Counted from the first letter of the stretch, positions 8,306-16,030 are shown. The stretch: 22,715 bases of DNA from Clostridiales bacterium UBA5888 (GCA_002431965.1 DJEW01000021.1:1-22715), one strand, 5' to 3'. Translations and numbers: made by a program. Notes: generated by a model not told the origin, from the sequence alone.

Positions 8306-9145
8306 ATGAAAGAAACGAAAGGGAATGCGCAGCCGAAGCCCCGGGCAAAGTTCTATGTTGAAAAAAACAGCGCGCTCGTGCATGCTGCAGTCATCTTTAT
8401 GGCGCTTTCGGCGGTGTTCCGCCTCGTCGGCTGCTGGGGCATGTGGGGCGATCAGTTTTTTGCCGCCTCGCAGATCGGTCTGCCGCTGGTGTGCAATCTG
8501 CTGTTTATTCTCCTCATCCTGCTGTTCGGCGCGCGGGCGTTCTGGCTGACCTCGCTGCCGGTGATCCTCGGCGTGGTGTTTTTCATCATCAAGTCCTTTA
8601 CCTTCACGAGCTGGCTGCACACTGTGCTGTGCATTCTGCTTTATATGCTTGCCGCAGTGCTCTACACGGCGACGGCGTTCGGCGTTATCCGCACAAAGTG
8701 GCTGCTTGTGCCGCTGTTCGGGCTGCCGCTCATCTATCACATTGCGGTGGAGGATGCCGCCGCACTGCGCGCCGGAACGGCGACGTTCGCCGCCGGTATG
8801 CAGGAGATTTCAGTGCTGTGCATCATGCTTGCCCTGCTGCTTACGGCGCTTGCAATGAAAAAGCGCGTGACGATAGAAGATGTCGAGCTTCCAAAGATAA
8901 AAGACCCGAAGGTAATCGCGCCGGCAAAGCCCGCCGAAACGGCTGCCGCAGCGGCGGATGGCATGGCGCAGCCTGAAAGCGGCAGCGCCCCTGACAAAAC
9001 GGACGGCATAGCGCCCGAAGCCGTGCCCGGAACCGAAGAGAGCGACGCCGGCACGGCTGAGCCTGCTAACGCCGCTGCGGCGGAAAACACAGTGGACGCC
9101 CCTGCCGGAACGGGCGATGCAGCATCATCCGGAGTACATATATGA
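8306..9145 (+). CDS. Six-helix membrane protein with Ala/Pro-rich tail, function unknown
   Basis: The product has 279 residues and no family was recognised. A short basic N terminus is followed by about six hydrophobic helices near 22-43, 56-76, 79-100, 103-126, 131-147 and 168-184. A cytoplasmic-looking segment (MKKRVTIEDVELPKIKDPKV, about 184-203) and a low-complexity Ala/Pro/Glu tail (about 205-279) follow. AAAGGAGGATGAGAAC precedes the ATG, an excellent ribosome site. The stop overlaps the start of the LRR gene (ATGA at 9142-9145), so the two proteins are made in coupled fashion and may work together at the membrane. Only the membrane topology class is supported. Confidence 0.8.
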   Translation: MKETKGNAQPKPRAKFYVEKNSALVHAAVIFMALSAVFRLVGCWGMWGDQFFAASQIGLPLVCNLLFILLILLFGARAFWLTSLPVILGVVFFIIKSFTFTSWLHTVLCILLYMLAAVLYTATAFGVIRTKWLLVPLFGLPLIYHIAVEDAAALRAGTATFAAGMQEISVLCIMLALLLTALAMKKRVTIEDVELPKIKDPKVIAPAKPAETAAAAADGMAQPESGSAPDKTDGIAPEAVPGTEESDAGTAEPANAAAAENTVDAPAGTGDAASSGVHI

Positions 9146-11076
9146 GACAACGAGAAGAAAAGCGATCCTCCGGCGCGACCGGCAGGACGGGGGTGTTTGC
9201 CGCCCAGACCGGGCGGCACGAGAACACCGCCGCCGTGTCTGCCGCGCGGGGCAGAGAGAAAACTGCGGATACCGCGCGCCAGCGCATGCATACGGTGCGC
9301 CAGCAGCCGGTAAGCCCGGAGGTCATGGCAAGACGCGCCCGAAAGGAAAAGCAGAAGAAGACGCTCTACTTTGTTTTTACCGCACTTGCCGCGGCGTTTA
9401 TTATCCTGCTTGCAGTTGTGCTGCGCAGCGTGTCGGATAACAAGGCGTTCAATAATTATATGGAGCAGGCGCGCGCCAGTTATTATTCAAATGATTTTGA
9501 CAGCGCGCTGACCGTTCTGCGCAAGGCGGCGGCGATAGATGCCACGAACGAATGCCTCGCCATGACGGCCCAGTGCTATGAATCGCTCGGCAATTACGAC
9601 AAAGCGCTTGAGACTCTGCGCAAAATGGACACGTCAGATCCGCAGGTATCCTCATGGATAAACGAGCTTGAGTCGCGGCGCAGCGTCATTCGCCAGTCGA
9701 ATATGGTCACGGTCGCGGGAAAGCAGTACAAGAGCGACACTGCCGGGCTCGCGCTTGACAATATGGGACTGGGCAACAATGTCATGGACGAGATCCTCCA
9801 GCTTTACGCCCTTGATAACCTTTCGCTTGCGGGCAACAACATAACGGACGTGTCCGCGCTCGCCCAGCTCGGCGGGCTTACCACGCTCAATCTCAGCGAT
9901 AATATGATAACCGACGTGTCCGCACTCGCCCAGCTTACGAATCTGCGCACACTGTATCTTGACAATAACCCTATCACGGATCTCCAGCCTCTTTCCTCGC
10001 TCACAAATCTCACGACGCTCAGCATAAAGGGCATCACCATCACGGAATCCCAGCTCGAGCGCCTTGCTTCCGCGCTGCCGACCTGCGCTATCCACAGCGA
10101 GGCGACGGAGGAGGAAACACAGGACATAAGCTTCGGCGGCGTAACGTTCAAGACTGACGTGACAGAGCTTGATCTCAGCGGCATGGGGCTTCAGAATATC
10201 TCTGCACTTTCCGCGTGCAAAAATATCCAGAAGCTCAATCTTTCCGGCAACATGATCTCTGACCTCAGCCCGCTCATGGACATACCAACGCTTCAGTGGC
10301 TGGATATATCCAACAACTACGTGTCAGATCTGCGCCCGCTCATGGGCATCTCTTCGCTCCGCTTCCTCAATGCATCCGGCAACTATTTCAACAGCACAGT
10401 TCCGCTTGGCAATATGACAGGGCTGACGGAGCTGCACCTTTCGGACACGAACATCACGGACTTTTCCGGGCTGAGAAAGCTCAAAAGCCTGCAAACGCTG
10501 GGGCTGAACAACTGCAGCCTCACAAACGAGGCGCTTTTGAGCCTTGCAACGCTTACCGGGCTTCGCACACTGAATATTGAAAACAACCTCAACATCACGG
10601 GCGAAACGGTGACGGAGCTCAACCGGTACCTGCCGTCCTGCCAGATCGTGCATTCGGAGCTTTCCTATCTCGTTGACATCGGCGGATACTCCGTCTCCGA
10701 CGATCTCACGACCATCGACCTCAGCGGGCTGAACATCAGCGACATCACCAACATCTCCAAGCTCACCAATCCGGAGACGATAAATCTCTCCCGAAACGTC
10801 ATTTCAAACCTCTACCCGCTGCAGGACGCGGCAAACCGTATGCTTATCCGGAATCTCGACCTTTCGTATAACTCAATCATGGATGCAACGCCGCTTTCGA
10901 TGCTCTACGGGCTTGAAACGCTGGATGTGTCGTACAATATGATATCATCCGAGCTGCCGTTTATGGGGCTGACAAATCTGCGCACGCTCAATGTCACCGG
11001 CACGATGCTCACCGCCCAGCAGGTCGCAACTCTCCGTCAGACGCTCACCGGCTGCAATGTCATAGCGGACTGGTAG
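9142..11076 (+). CDS. Membrane-anchored TPR/leucine-rich-repeat protein
   Basis: The product has 644 residues. A basic, disordered N terminus (1-72) is followed by one membrane helix (about 74-95, LYFVFTALAAAFIILLAVVL). There is no cleavable signal, so it is a type II protein with the large C-terminal part outside. Residues about 103-180 look like two TPR helical hairpins (YYSNDFDSALTVLRKAAAID, YESLGNYDKALETLRKMD). The rest is SDS22/internalin-like 22-residue LRRs (pattern LxxLxLSxNxITDxxxL). These fall into three modules, about 188-316, 328-503 and 512-644, each opening with a (V/I/F)xGG/AG...LDLSGxxL-like phrase and closing near Lxx(C)x(I/V). LRRs usually bind proteins; a ligand or host-surface role is inferred. 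Expressed with the upstream membrane protein. Confidence 0.85.
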   Translation: MRQREEKRSSGATGRTGVFAAQTGRHENTAAVSAARGREKTADTARQRMHTVRQQPVSPEVMARRARKEKQKKTLYFVFTALAAAFIILLAVVLRSVSDNKAFNNYMEQARASYYSNDFDSALTVLRKAAAIDATNECLAMTAQCYESLGNYDKALETLRKMDTSDPQVSSWINELESRRSVIRQSNMVTVAGKQYKSDTAGLALDNMGLGNNVMDEILQLYALDNLSLAGNNITDVSALAQLGGLTTLNLSDNMITDVSALAQLTNLRTLYLDNNPITDLQPLSSLTNLTTLSIKGITITESQLERLASALPTCAIHSEATEEETQDISFGGVTFKTDVTELDLSGMGLQNISALSACKNIQKLNLSGNMISDLSPLMDIPTLQWLDISNNYVSDLRPLMGISSLRFLNASGNYFNSTVPLGNMTGLTELHLSDTNITDFSGLRKLKSLQTLGLNNCSLTNEALLSLATLTGLRTLNIENNLNITGETVTELNRYLPSCQIVHSELSYLVDIGGYSVSDDLTTIDLSGLNISDITNISKLTNPETINLSRNVISNLYPLQDAANRMLIRNLDLSYNSIMDATPLSMLYGLETLDVSYNMISSELPFMGLTNLRTLNVTGTMLTAQQVATLRQTLTGCNVIADW

Positions 11077-11095
11077 TTTCGTTATATCCCACAAA

Positions 11096-11110
11096 AGTTT
11101 GGGGCAAACT
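11096..11110. other. Small hairpin after the LRR gene, without T-run
   Basis: AGTTTG (11096-11101), loop GGG, CAAACT (11105-11110) form a perfect 6-bp stem 20 bases past the LRR stop. No T-run follows, so it is not a convincing intrinsic terminator. It may only protect a 3' end. Nothing else that resembles a terminator was seen before the hpf promoter. Confidence 0.4.
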
Positions 11111-11151
11111 CCGTGACTTGTGCCAAATCCGGCAACACTCACAAAAAAGAC

Positions 11152-11190
11152 TTCTTTTTACCGCGGTGTTGTGTTATAATAAACACAACA
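11152..11190 (+). promoter_or_regulatory. hpf promoter with -10 box inside a perfect inverted repeat
   Basis: TATAAT (11175-11180) has a weak -35 candidate TTCTTT (11152-11157) 17 bases upstream. The -10 is embedded in a perfect 9-bp inverted repeat: TGTTGTGTT (11167-11175), six-base centre ATAATA, AACACAACA (11182-11190). A dimeric repressor bound here would block RNA polymerase directly. The half-site resembles Rex sites (TTGTGA), but the centre is 2 bases longer than the usual Rex spacing, so no regulator is named. Confidence 0.7.
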
Positions 11191-11244
11191 GAAGGGGGCG
11201 CGTGGGCGCTCTGAGCTGTTGAAGACATGAAAGGAGTTGGCAGT

Positions 11245-11790
11245 ATGAAGTTCACTTTTACCGAGAAAAAGATGGATTCTTCCGAGGAATTGAGGGCTTA
11301 CGCCATACGTAAGATCAGCAAGCTCGACAGATTCTTCAAGACTGAGGCGGAGGCGTATGTCACCTTCAGCATCAGCCGTGGGCGCTTCCTCGCGGAGATA
11401 ACCATCCACAGCAACGGTCTCTATTACAGGGCGAGCGAACTTACAAACGATATGTACGCCTCTGTGGACTCCGGTGTCGCGGCGATCGAGCGCCAGATCC
11501 GCCGGAACAAGACCCGCCTCGAAAAGCGGCTGCGCGAAGGCGCGCTGGAGCGTGACGCCGTGCCGGCGTATGCCCCGTTTGAGGACGAGGAGGAAGAATT
11601 CAAAATCGTGCGCTCCAAGCGCTTCTCCATCAAGCCCATGTCCCCGGAGGAAGCGATTTTGCAGATGGAGCTTCTGGGTCATGAGTTCTTCGTTTTTAAA
11701 AACATGGACGCGCACGACGCTATTTCCGTCGTCTATAAGCGCACTCAGGGCGGCTACGGTCTGATCTGCGACGACGGCATGGACGAATAA
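11245..11790 (+). CDS. hpf: Long-form ribosome hibernation promoting factor
   Basis: The product has 181 residues from the chosen start. The N-terminal RaiA/HPF domain (about 1-95, MKFTFTEKKMDSSEELRAYAIRKISKLDRFFK) binds the 30S decoding region. The C-terminal domain (about 121-181) carries the family-defining stretch VRSKRFSIKPMSPEEAILQMELLGHEFFVF and drives 100S ribosome dimers in long HPFs. An acidic linker (EDEEEE) joins them. An earlier in-frame ATG (11227) has no ribosome site. AAAGGAG at 11229-11235 is correctly placed for ATG 11245, so the six-residue longer form is rejected. Monocistronic, with its own promoter and a strong downstream hairpin. Confidence 0.95.
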   Translation: MKFTFTEKKMDSSEELRAYAIRKISKLDRFFKTEAEAYVTFSISRGRFLAEITIHSNGLYYRASELTNDMYASVDSGVAAIERQIRRNKTRLEKRLREGALERDAVPAYAPFEDEEEEFKIVRSKRFSIKPMSPEEAILQMELLGHEFFVFKNMDAHDAISVVYKRTQGGYGLICDDGMDE

Positions 11791-11823
11791 GCTCCTGACA
11801 TGATATAGTGTATATGTGACTTT

Positions 11824-11855
11824 AGACCCGGGACACCTCAAGGTGTCCCGGGTCT
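11824..11855. terminator. Strong hairpin between convergent hpf and sugar-transport operon
   Basis: A perfect 15-bp inverted repeat: AGACCCGGGACACCT (11824-11838) and AGGTGTCCCGGGTCT (11841-11855), forming a long stem with a tight TCAA-type loop. T-content downstream is modest on both strands, so it looks like a bidirectional terminator for two genes that converge on it rather than a classic one-way one. Confidence 0.75.
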
Positions 11856-11882
11856 GTGATTTGATATACTGACCTTTGTGTA

Positions 11883-13472
11883 TCAGCCTTTTACGCCGCC
11901 GGAGGTCAGCCCGGCAGTAAGGTGCTTTTCAATGCACATGAAGAGGATTACAACGGGAAGTGTGGCGAGCAGTGAGGCGGCAAAAAGATATTGCCACTCT
12001 ATCATGTTGAACGATGAAAACTGCGTGATGCCGACGGTGATAGGACGGTTGCTCATCGTGGAGATGAGGACGGTGGAAATTGTGTATTCGTTCCATGCGT
12101 TGATGAACACGAAGATGAGCGTGGTGACGATGCCGGGCGCTGCCATCGGCAAAAGCACGTGCAGCAGAGAGCCGACCGTTGTGCAGCCGTCTATCCGCGC
12201 CGCCTGCTCCATCTCCGGCGAGATGGCGACAAATGTGCCGCGCAGCAGCCATATTGCAAACGCCTGATTGAACGCTGCGTTGATGAGCATCAGCCCGACA
12301 ATGGAATCGCTGAGGTTGAGCGTGCTCATAAGCTGCGCAATGCCGATGAGCAGCACAACAGGGGAGAACATCTGGCTCATTATGACAAAGCCTAGAAAGA
12401 ACTTCTTGCCCTTGAAGCGCATCCGCGCCATCGCATACGCTGCCGGTATGCCGCACAGCAGAGCGATGACCGTAGCGCCGCCTGCGATGAGAAGGGAATT
12501 GAGCAGATAACGCGGCACACCGCGGCTCATAATATGTGTGAGGTTGCCAAACTCCCACTTTGTCGGGAAAATATGCTGGAAGTACATATCATTTGTTTCC
12601 GCGCTGGAGCGGAAAGCGGTGATGAGCATGACATAGTAGGGATAGAGCACAATGACGCACACGACGGCGATGAAAGCATACAAAAGTCCGCGCAGCAGCA
12701 CCGGCTGCACTTCTCCGCGATAGAGGTGCACAGCGGCAAGCAGCATGACGAACGCGCACGCCATAGCGCCCCATATACTGCCTGTGCCGTCAAAGGTGAA
12801 GGATTTGAGCGCTGTGTCTATACTGTCGCCCGCCAGACCGTCAAAGAGAAAACGGTCGAGCTTTGCATAGAGAGCGTCCATGCCGTCGGTCGTGATGCCG
12901 TCGGCGTAGAGCGCAATGCGATGGGAGAATGTATAGGTATTTATCATCGCGAAGACCGGAATCAGCAGAAACGCCGCGAGGGCGAGAACGGCGGATGCGG
13001 CGCGCAGCGCGGATTCCCGCGTGCAAACCTCCTGCCATGGCTCGCCCATCGACCATGCCGAGCCGAGCACGGCGCAGGCGGCGGAGGCGGTAAGACACAG
13101 CAGCACAAGACTTATGACCCATGAAGAGCCAATGCCCGCTTCAATAAATGCCAGCGCGCTCTTTGTGAACTTTTCGCTGAGCGTGAAGCTGACCATGCTT
13201 GTCTGCTGCCCTTTGGAATTTGTGCGTTCAATGACCTCTTCGTTCAGCGTGACATCAAGCCCGTCGCTGCGGTACTGCTCGGCGACGGCGTTCACTTCTG
13301 CAAGAACCTCCTGATATTTCTCATCGCCGACGAAGGTGTTGGCGGATTTTTTCGTGTATACGCAGGAGTCAAAGTTGTATGCCGGCAGGGCGAGCAGCGA
13401 GTACGCCGCCACGAGCGCGAGCAGCAGCAGTGCAAGCGCAGTGCGGTTTCCTTTTTGAATGGAAGCGTTCAT
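11883..13472 (-). CDS. MalG-type sugar ABC transporter permease with ~250-residue N-terminal extension
   Basis: The product has 529 residues; MalG-family permeases are usually about 270-300. The C-terminal part (about 258-529) is a normal inner-membrane permease. Its EAA loop EQAARIDGCTTVGSLLHVLLP is near 422-442 (shown up to the conserved LP), with family-typical FINAWNEY and IPAAYAMARMRFKGK. The N-terminal extension has helices near 11-30, 116-138, 157-178 and 232-250, and hydrophilic loops of about 80 and 50 residues. The ATG (13472) overlaps the MalF stop (ATGA) with GAAGGAGG upstream. An earlier in-frame ATG at 13526 would lie inside the MalF gene and has no ribosome site. It works with the MalF-type permease and the lipoprotein; no ATPase is nearby. 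Confidence 0.9.
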   Translation of the reverse strand: MNASIQKGNRTALALLLLALVAAYSLLALPAYNFDSCVYTKKSANTFVGDEKYQEVLAEVNAVAEQYRSDGLDVTLNEEVIERTNSKGQQTSMVSFTLSEKFTKSALAFIEAGIGSSWVISLVLLCLTASAACAVLGSAWSMGEPWQEVCTRESALRAASAVLALAAFLLIPVFAMINTYTFSHRIALYADGITTDGMDALYAKLDRFLFDGLAGDSIDTALKSFTFDGTGSIWGAMACAFVMLLAAVHLYRGEVQPVLLRGLLYAFIAVVCVIVLYPYYVMLITAFRSSAETNDMYFQHIFPTKWEFGNLTHIMSRGVPRYLLNSLLIAGGATVIALLCGIPAAYAMARMRFKGKKFFLGFVIMSQMFSPVVLLIGIAQLMSTLNLSDSIVGLMLINAAFNQAFAIWLLRGTFVAISPEMEQAARIDGCTTVGSLLHVLLPMAAPGIVTTLIFVFINAWNEYTISTVLISTMSNRPITVGITQFSSFNMIEWQYLFAASLLATLPVVILFMCIEKHLTAGLTSGGVKG

Positions 13473-14353
13473 TCCGCGTCCTCCTTCCGCATGACGGTCA
13501 TCATGTATATGCCGGCGCAGATACACAAAATGAGGAAGCCAATAACAGACAGGGCGGTCGCCGGACCCTTCTTGCGGTCATAGAAGCTGAGCATATAAAG
13601 GTAGGTGACGAGGGTGTCCGTGTTGTTGGCGGGCGCGCCCTTGGTCATAGTGAATATTATCGGGAATGAGTTGAACACATATATGATGTTCAGCACTGTG
13701 GACACTGTGAGCGAGGGCTTTACGAGCGGGATCGTTATGTTGAACAGCTTATCCCAGAAGCTCGCTCCGTCAATATCCGCCGCCTCGTAAAGGCTTGTGT
13801 CAATTGATTGCAGCCCGGACAGAACGCAGAATGTGACAAACGGAATGGTCACAAATATGCCGACCCAGCATTCCCACATGAACTCTATCTGGAACGAGGA
13901 ACGCCAGTTTATTGCCTGCTTGATTATGCCGAGGTTCAAAAGCACGTTGTTGAGATTGCCGTATTCGTACTTGATTATGTAGTTCCACACGGACGCCTGC
14001 ACTACAAGAGAGGTCGCCCATGGGAAAACGATGATCGCGCGTGCAAGCTTGCGACCTTTGAAGTCTCTGTTGAGCACCATGGCGAGAATGAAACCGAACA
14101 GCGTGGACAGCCCCACCACGGAAACGACCCACCATGCGGTGTTTTTCATCACCGTTTTGAAAGCGGGCAGAGCGACTGCTTCCTTGAAGTTTTTCAGCCC
14201 GACGAACCCGCCGACAACACCGGATTTCGAGATCTCGCTGAACGAGAGCTTAAAGACGATGAATATCGGGTATACGAGGAAAATTGCCATGAGCAGGATA
14301 CTCGGCAGCAGCCAGATATATGGCACTGCCTTTTTTCCAAGCCTGTTGTTCAT
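13469..14353 (-). CDS. MalF/UgpA-type sugar ABC transporter permease
   Basis: The product has 294 residues, the usual size. About six helices begin with VPYIWLLPSILLMAIFLVYPIF (10-31). FPWATSLVVQASVWNYI (110-126) is family-typical, and the EAA loop YEAADIDGASFWDKLFNITIP is at about 189-209, where the ATPase docks. ATG 14353 (MNNRLGKK) is chosen because GAAGG precedes it; the upstream in-frame ATG at 14407 has no ribosome site and would add 18 hydrophilic residues not expected in the family. It overlaps the following permease gene by 4 bases, so both membrane subunits are coupled. It is separated from the substrate-binding gene by a strong hairpin, predicting lower expression than that protein. 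Confidence 0.93.
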   Translation of the reverse strand: MNNRLGKKAVPYIWLLPSILLMAIFLVYPIFIVFKLSFSEISKSGVVGGFVGLKNFKEAVALPAFKTVMKNTAWWVVSVVGLSTLFGFILAMVLNRDFKGRKLARAIIVFPWATSLVVQASVWNYIIKYEYGNLNNVLLNLGIIKQAINWRSSFQIEFMWECWVGIFVTIPFVTFCVLSGLQSIDTSLYEAADIDGASFWDKLFNITIPLVKPSLTVSTVLNIIYVFNSFPIIFTMTKGAPANNTDTLVTYLYMLSFYDRKKGPATALSVIGFLILCICAGIYMMTVMRKEDAE

Positions 14354-14400
14354 ATCTCGACCTTCTTTCTTGTGGATTTTGCCGCAATGCGCGTTTGTCC

Positions 14401-14441
14401 TTTTCAAAGGACGCTTCTGCCGTGTAAGTGCCCTTTGAAAA
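14401..14441. repeat. 10-bp inverted repeat in the permease leader
   Basis: TTTTCAAAGG (14401-14410) and CCTTTGAAAA (14432-14441) are perfectly complementary, with a 21-base loop. The element lies between the terminator-like hairpin and the MalF-type start. In the minus-strand mRNA it would form a second stem after the first hairpin, possibly stabilising the processed permease transcript. Confidence 0.55.
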
Positions 14442-14471
14442 AGAAGAGACCGGGCGCGCGCCCGGTCTCTT
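14430..14471 (-). terminator. Intercistronic terminator/attenuator after the substrate-binding gene
   Basis: A perfect 14-bp inverted repeat, AAGAGACCGGGCGC (14444-14457) directly followed by GCGCCCGGTCTCTT (14458-14471). On the minus strand a T-rich tail (CTTTTTC) follows. It lies about 40 bases after the substrate-binding stop. Such partial terminators inside sugar ABC operons usually keep the binding protein in excess over the permeases. That function is inferred from position. Confidence 0.8.
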
Positions 14472-14510
14472 TTACCGGTAAATGACTATGCTGTGCTGTA
14501 CGCGAGCGTG

Positions 14511-15836
14511 TCAGCCGGCTATCTCAGCCTGAAGTGCGTCAAGCTCGGTCCTGACGTCAGCGCCGGTGAGGGCAGCCTGCTCGGCGGCGATGACACCCTG
14601 CTTGACCTGATCCCACTCAGCCTTGGCGGTCGGGTAGAACTTGCAGGACTTGAGAACATCGAGCCATGCCTCAAAGCTGGGGTCGGAGGCGACAAGAGAC
14701 TCAACAGCGGAGTTCACGGCGGGGAGGAAGCCCTCCATGCTGACCCAGCCGACATAGTTTTCGGGGTCATAGAAGAAGGTGAGGAATTTGCCGATGGCCT
14801 CGTCGCGCGCGGCCTGGTCGGGTGCGGATTCATCCTTGAACGCCATTATGCGATCCATAACGCCGACGGAGGAGCTGGTCTTGCCGTCGTTGGCGGGGAT
14901 GGAGGCGGTCGCCATGTTGACCTTGCTGTCCTTATCGGCACAATAGGTGGGCATGGAGTTGGGGGCAATGCACATTGCCAGCTTGCCCGCGGCAAACATA
15001 TCCTGCAGGTCGTAGCGGGTCTGCGTCTCGGGGTTGGGGTTGGTGTAGCCGTTTTTGTAAAGGCTGATGGCAAACTCTATTGCCTCAACGTTTGCATCGG
15101 AATTGAGCGCCCAGTTGCCGTCGGCATCGACAAAGCCGCCGTCATTGCCCCAGGTATAGTAGGCAAATGCCGCCTGACCTTCGTCGGTGGTCATGTCGAT
15201 ACCCCAGGGGTACACGTCGCCGCCGTAGAAGTCAAGGATGGTCTGTGCGGCGTCCTCAAGCTCCGACCAGGTGGCGGGCACTTCAATGCCCATCTCCTCG
15301 AACATATCAACGTTATAGTAAAGCGCACGGGCAGAAGCGAGGTCGGGGACGGCCCAGCAAACGCCGTCAATGACGGACTGCTCAATGAAGGAGGGGAAGA
15401 AGTCGGCATAAAGCTCATCCGGGCAGTACTGTGATACGGGCTCAAGCAGACCGTCGTTTGCATAGTTTGCAAAAACGTCAATGTTGAGTATGTCGGGCGT
15501 CTGGTTGCTGGCGATGCGGGTGTCAACGACGGTGTATACGTCGTTCCACGAGACGACCTCAAGGTTGAGCTTCACGCCGGGATTTTCGGCCTCAAACTTA
15601 TCAACGAAGTTTGTGCCGTTCATGCCCGAACCGAGAAACCACTCGCGGGTGTTGGTGCCGTACTCGCAGATAATAACATCCAGCGTTATTTCGTCTGCTG
15701 CGGGGGCGGCGTCCTCCGCGGCGGGGGCGGCAGTATCCGCTGCGGGCTGCTCTGCTGCGGGTGCGGTTGTCTGCCTGCAGGCGCACAGAGCAAAGACCAT
15801 GACCAGTGCCAAGAGCATTGCGAGGAACTTTTTCAT
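14511..15836 (-). CDS. Sugar ABC transporter substrate-binding lipoprotein (family 1 solute-binding protein)
   Basis: The product has 441 residues. A lipoprotein signal (MKKFLAMLLALVMVFALCAC, lipid-bearing Cys20) is followed by an Ala/Pro/Glu linker (about 21-50). The family 1 solute-binding fold follows: ITLDVIICEYGTN at the start, EAENPGVKLNLEVVSWNDVYTVVDTRIASNQTPDILNID, ATWSELEDAAQTIL, and VGWVSMEGFLPAVNSAVES near the C terminus are typical segments (listed as separate phrases). Two ATGs are possible. The one at 15836 is chosen because GGAG lies 7 bases before it, while it is only 1 base before the ATG at 15842. Anchored outside the membrane, it captures the sugar for the two permeases. 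The substrate is unknown; the neighbouring kinase suggests an amino-sugar or host-glycan sugar. Confidence 0.93.
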   Translation of the reverse strand: MKKFLAMLLALVMVFALCACRQTTAPAAEQPAADTAAPAAEDAAPAADEITLDVIICEYGTNTREWFLGSGMNGTNFVDKFEAENPGVKLNLEVVSWNDVYTVVDTRIASNQTPDILNIDVFANYANDGLLEPVSQYCPDELYADFFPSFIEQSVIDGVCWAVPDLASARALYYNVDMFEEMGIEVPATWSELEDAAQTILDFYGGDVYPWGIDMTTDEGQAAFAYYTWGNDGGFVDADGNWALNSDANVEAIEFAISLYKNGYTNPNPETQTRYDLQDMFAAGKLAMCIAPNSMPTYCADKDSKVNMATASIPANDGKTSSSVGVMDRIMAFKDESAPDQAARDEAIGKFLTFFYDPENYVGWVSMEGFLPAVNSAVESLVASDPSFEAWLDVLKSCKFYPTAKAEWDQVKQGVIAAEQAALTGADVRTELDALQAEIAG

Positions 15837-15949
15837 TTTCATTCTCCTTTTATGGTTTTTTGTTAAAAAGCATTTCTGCTTCTCATACCGAGTGAGCCGC
15901 AGCGCATGAACTGCGTTGTTATATTTGACAAGCCTGCTGCGGTATGTCT

Positions 15950-15979
15950 ATTATACTTGGATGCAAGTTGTGCAGTCTA
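15950..15979 (-). promoter_or_regulatory. Promoter of the substrate-binding gene and transporter operon
   Basis: On the minus strand, TAGACT (15979-15974), an 18-base spacer and perfect TATAAT (15955-15950). The -35 is imperfect and the spacer one base long, as expected for an activator-dependent promoter. The leader would be about 100 bases before the ribosome site. Confidence 0.75.
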
Positions 15980-15982
15980 CCC

Positions 15983-16023
15983 AAATACTTTCGCGTTTCA
16001 TGGAAAATCTTTCGCAAAGTATT
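15983..16023 (-). promoter_or_regulatory. Candidate AraC-type operator: two direct repeats 21 bp apart
   Basis: On the minus strand GCGAAAGATTTT (16015-16004) and GCGAAAGTATTT (15994-15983) match at 10 of 12 positions and are offset by exactly 21 bases, two helix turns. The proximal copy ends just 3 bases from the -35 box (15979). This is the layout of AraC-family activator sites. The repeats are also flanked by AATACTTT (15984-15991) and AAAGTATT (16016-16023), an 8-bp inverted repeat. The adjacent regulator gene ends at 16031. Confidence 0.65.
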
Positions 16024-16030
16024 GACATTA

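Noticed and set aside
9842..9960. DNA direct repeat around GACGTGTCCGC, considered as a non-coding repeat or array
   Set aside because: It is explained by two adjacent LRR units with nearly the same protein sequence (ITDVSALAQL); there is no spacer-repeat pattern.
11167..11190. Rex-binding site at the hpf promoter
   Set aside because: The half-site is similar, but Rex sites have a shorter centre, so only an unnamed operator is claimed.
14493..15434. A 313-codon Gly/Val-rich open frame on the + strand
   Set aside because: It is fully antisense to the substrate-binding lipoprotein, whose signal peptide, lipobox and family motifs are clear.
15984..16001. Possible catabolite-response (cre) site in ATGAAACGCGAAAGT (minus strand)
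   Set aside because: The central CG is one base out of register with the WTGNAANCGNWNNCW consensus; the direct-repeat reading explains the sequence better.
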